The position numbers and the translations under genes were made by a program. Of a DNA stretch of 64,000 nt, positions 62,016-64,000 are shown piece after piece. Where the stretch lies: positions 1 through 64,000 of the forward strand of contig NZ_BCQV01000009.1 of NCBI RefSeq assembly GCF_001552255.1, in the 5' to 3' direction. The stretch is from Alicyclobacillus shizuokensis NBRC 103103. GTDB taxonomy: Bacteria > Bacillota > Bacilli > Alicyclobacillales > Alicyclobacillaceae. Under the pieces are notes generated by a model that worked only from the letters and a program-made list of their open reading frames with translations, made no database searches and had not been told where the DNA came from. Positions within the stretch are counted from its first letter, which is position 1. Each line of letters begins with the position of its first letter.

Positions 62016-64000
62016 GTGAATCGACGAATTCGCAAGGCGGCCGTGCTCGGTGCGGGTGTTATGGGCGCAGCCATTGCCGCTCACCTGGCCAACGCTGGAC
62101 TTTCCGTCCTGCTTTTGGATATACCTCCAGACCACTTGACTGACGCGGAGCGAGCACGCGGACTCTCACTGAATGGCCGCAGGGTCCGCAATCGTATAGC
62201 CGAAAGCGGGCTGGCCGCGGCTTTGCGGGCGAAACCTGCCGCGTTGTACGACGCGGCCGACGCCGAACGGATTGAAGTTGGTAATCTGGATGATGACCTC
62301 GGCCGCTTGCGTGAATGCGATTGGGTTGTGGAGGCGGTGGTTGAAAACCTGGACATTAAAAGGAACCTCTTTCTCAGAGTGGCCGAAGCGACGGGTGAGC
62401 ACACCATCGTCAGTTCCAACACTTCCGGCCTTTCCATCGCCACCATGGCGGCGGATTGCCCCGTCTCCTTCCGGCGACGTTTTCTCGGGACGCACTTTTT
62501 TAATCCTCCCCGCTACATGAAGCTGCTCGAAATCATTCCAGGTCCGGAAACCGACCCTCAGGTCGTCACCGCGATGGTCGAGTTCGGCCAACGCACATTG
62601 GGCAAAGGGGTTGTGGTGGCCAAGGACACGCCCAACTTTATCGCCAATCGCATCGGGACGTACGGATTGATGGTCACATTGCAGGCGATGGAGAAATACG
62701 GATTGGGCGTCGACGAAGTGGACGCCATCACAGGCCCAGCTATGGGGCGGCCCAAGAGCGCGACTTTTCGCACCCTCGACCTGGTGGGATTGGACACCAT
62801 GGTGCACGTCGCTCGCAACGTACAGCAGGCGGTGACGGATGACCAAGAAAAGAAAGCGTTTGCTATTCCTCCTTTTATTGAACAGATGGTGGCTCGGGGT
62901 TGGTTGGGCGAGAAAACCGGCCAGGGTTTTTTCCGCCGCGTGGAAACCGACAAGGGCCGCGAGATCCTTGCCCTCGACCTACAGACGATGGAATATCGGC
63001 CGCGCAGAAAATTTGCCTCCGCGTCGCTCGCGGCGGCGAAGCGGGCCCAGGATGTCCCGTCAAAACTGCGGGCGTTGGTGTATGGGGAGGATGCGGCAAG
63101 CCGATTCGCGTGGGACGTGCTCAAGTCGGTCTTGCTCTACACGGCCCGCAAGCATGGTGAAATCGCCGATGACATCCTGTCAGTGGATAGGGCGATGAAA
63201 TGGGGTTTCAATTGGGACCTGGGGCCGTATGAGACCTGGGATGCCCTGGGGGTTCGCCGGTCAGTCGAACGGATGCAGCAGGAAGGTGAAGAGATTCCGG
63301 ATTTTGTCTCGGAGATGCTGGCCTCTGGACAGGAAACGTTTTACCTGCGCAGTCTCGCCTCCGAGCCCCGGTTTTACGTCGGGCGTGGCCAGTACCGGGA
63401 TGTTGAAGAGCCCAAGCAGATCATTTCGCTCGCCCGCTTGAAGGAGCAGGGAAAGGTCATCCGCAAGAACTCGGGGGCGAGCTTGCTTGATATTGGGGAT
63501 GGAGTGGCTTGCCTCGAGTTTCACTCGTTCAAACAGGCGATTGGAACCGATGTGATACAGATGATTCAACAAAGCGCCGACGAGGTGGAAAAGAATTGGC
63601 GGGCCCTGGTCATCGCCAACGAGGCTCCGAATTTCTGTGTGGGCGCCAACCTGATGGTGATGTTGATGGAAGCCCAGGATGAGAACTGGGATGAGATTCA
63701 ACTCGCCGTGCATCAGTTCCAACAGGCGATGATGCGCTTGAAGTACCTGGCCAAGCCGGTTGTGGCTGCTCCCCATCAGATGGCGCTGGGGGGAGGCGCT
63801 GAGGTCTGCCTGGCCGCCCATCAGGTGCAGGCGGCGGCTGAGACGTACATCGGTTTGGTGGAGGTCGGCGTCGGTTTGATCCCCGGCGGTGGAGGCAACA
63901 AGGAGATGTTGATCCGGGCGCTGGAGGGAGTCCCAGACGGTGTCCATGAGCGCCTGGACAGCTTTGTGCAAAAGGCCTTTGAGACGATTGCCCTGGCCAA
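62016..64000 (+). CDS. fadN: 3-hydroxyacyl-CoA dehydrogenase / enoyl-CoA hydratase, FadN-like (partial)
   Basis: Runs off the right edge; about 661 codons are present. N-terminal NAD-binding domain: KAAVLGAGVMGAAIAAHLAN. Hydroxyacyl-CoA dehydrogenase motifs SSNTSGLSIATM, LGTHFFNPPRYMKLLEIIPG and VVAKDTPNFIANRIG follow. A second HCDH_C-type helical domain lies at about 330-450. The C-terminal crotonase domain (NFCVGANLMVMLMEA, MALGGGAEVCLAAHQVQAAA, GLIPGGGGNKEML) has reversed domain order compared with FadB, as in Bacillus FadN. GTG 62016 has GGGGG eight bases upstream. fadA and fadE probably follow beyond the window. Confidence 0.93.
   Translation, partial: MNRRIRKAAVLGAGVMGAAIAAHLANAGLSVLLLDIPPDHLTDAERARGLSLNGRRVRNRIAESGLAAALRAKPAALYDAADAERIEVGNLDDDLGRLRECDWVVEAVVENLDIKRNLFLRVAEATGEHTIVSSNTSGLSIATMAADCPVSFRRRFLGTHFFNPPRYMKLLEIIPGPETDPQVVTAMVEFGQRTLGKGVVVAKDTPNFIANRIGTYGLMVTLQAMEKYGLGVDEVDAITGPAMGRPKSATFRTLDLVGLDTMVHVARNVQQAVTDDQEKKAFAIPPFIEQMVARGWLGEKTGQGFFRRVETDKGREILALDLQTMEYRPRRKFASASLAAAKRAQDVPSKLRALVYGEDAASRFAWDVLKSVLLYTARKHGEIADDILSVDRAMKWGFNWDLGPYETWDALGVRRSVERMQQEGEEIPDFVSEMLASGQETFYLRSLASEPRFYVGRGQYRDVEEPKQIISLARLKEQGKVIRKNSGASLLDIGDGVACLEFHSFKQAIGTDVIQMIQQSADEVEKNWRALVIANEAPNFCVGANLMVMLMEAQDENWDEIQLAVHQFQQAMMRLKYLAKPVVAAPHQMALGGGAEVCLAAHQVQAAAETYIGLVEVGVGLIPGGGGNKEMLIRALEGVPDGVHERLDSFVQKAFETIALA

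Overview
The window looks like chromosomal DNA of a spore-forming Bacillota, most like the Alicyclobacillaceae and relatives. Three things point there: a mother-cell sporulation sigma factor (SigK) and the sporulation pair YtrH/YtrI; Bacillus-type genes (YfhH, DUF3886, the SNF2/SWIM pair, a FadR-type fatty-acid regulator, the sufCDSUB order with SufU); and strong AGGAGG-type ribosome binding sites with many GTG and TTG starts in GC-rich DNA. The species cannot be named from sequence alone. No rRNA, tRNA, CRISPR array or complete insertion sequence was seen. The first 12 bases are a G run, suggesting a contig edge.

Layout. 0-4.3 kb: intact sigK, then a visibly AT-richer stretch holding a transposase remnant, an ABC exporter and an Fe/Mn superoxide dismutase, ending in a decayed second copy of sigK. 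4.4-14.3 kb: housekeeping genes (NlpC/P60 hydrolase, SGNH esterase, sulfite-oxidase-like enzyme, RNase Z, 2-hydroxyacid dehydrogenase, isoaspartyl dipeptidase, HD nucleotidase, a second SOD, FabI, PyrD). 14.5-19.4 kb: amino-acid permease, an ECF sigma factor with a probable anti-sigma protein, alanine dehydrogenase. 19.6-26.6 kb: an Fe-S assembly block, CuA-like lipoprotein - SufT - SufCDSUB - Rieske ferredoxin - Rrf2 regulator, closed by a strong terminator. 27-30.2 kb: peroxiredoxin, then fadR-etfB-etfA with a clear promoter and FadR-type operator. 31-38.7 kb: hutH, a class II fumarase-like lyase, inositol monophosphatase, pncB, ispH. 38.9-44.2 kb: a proline/glutamate-themed run (ProRS, proline dehydrogenase, glutamate-synthase-like protein, Xaa-Pro-type peptidase). 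44.3-49.8 kb: yfhH, ytrI-ytrH and a SNF2 helicase/SWIM-finger pair. 50-52.4 kb: thiolase and a CynX-type transporter. 52.6-57.4 kb: an apparent SOS-controlled mutagenesis cassette, ImuB-like - DUF6504-like - DnaE2-like. 57.6-61.8 kb: exported phospholipase-D-like lipoprotein, BcrC-like phosphatase, cupredoxin, OsmC, HIT protein, D-amino-acid aminotransferase. 62 kb to the end: a FadN-type multifunctional beta-oxidation protein, cut by the window edge.

Co-operation. fadR-etfBA, the thiolase and fadN form a dispersed fatty-acid oxidation regulon, but the operators in front of fadR and fadN differ. The suf block carries scaffold, desulfurase, sulfur transfer protein, maturation factor and a likely Fe-S-sensing repressor in one transcription unit. 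The most notable system is the ImuB/DUF6504/DnaE2 cassette: its three genes overlap or nearly touch, and its promoter is bracketed by two LexA/DinR-type boxes. ImuB cassettes are best known from Proteobacteria and Actinobacteria.
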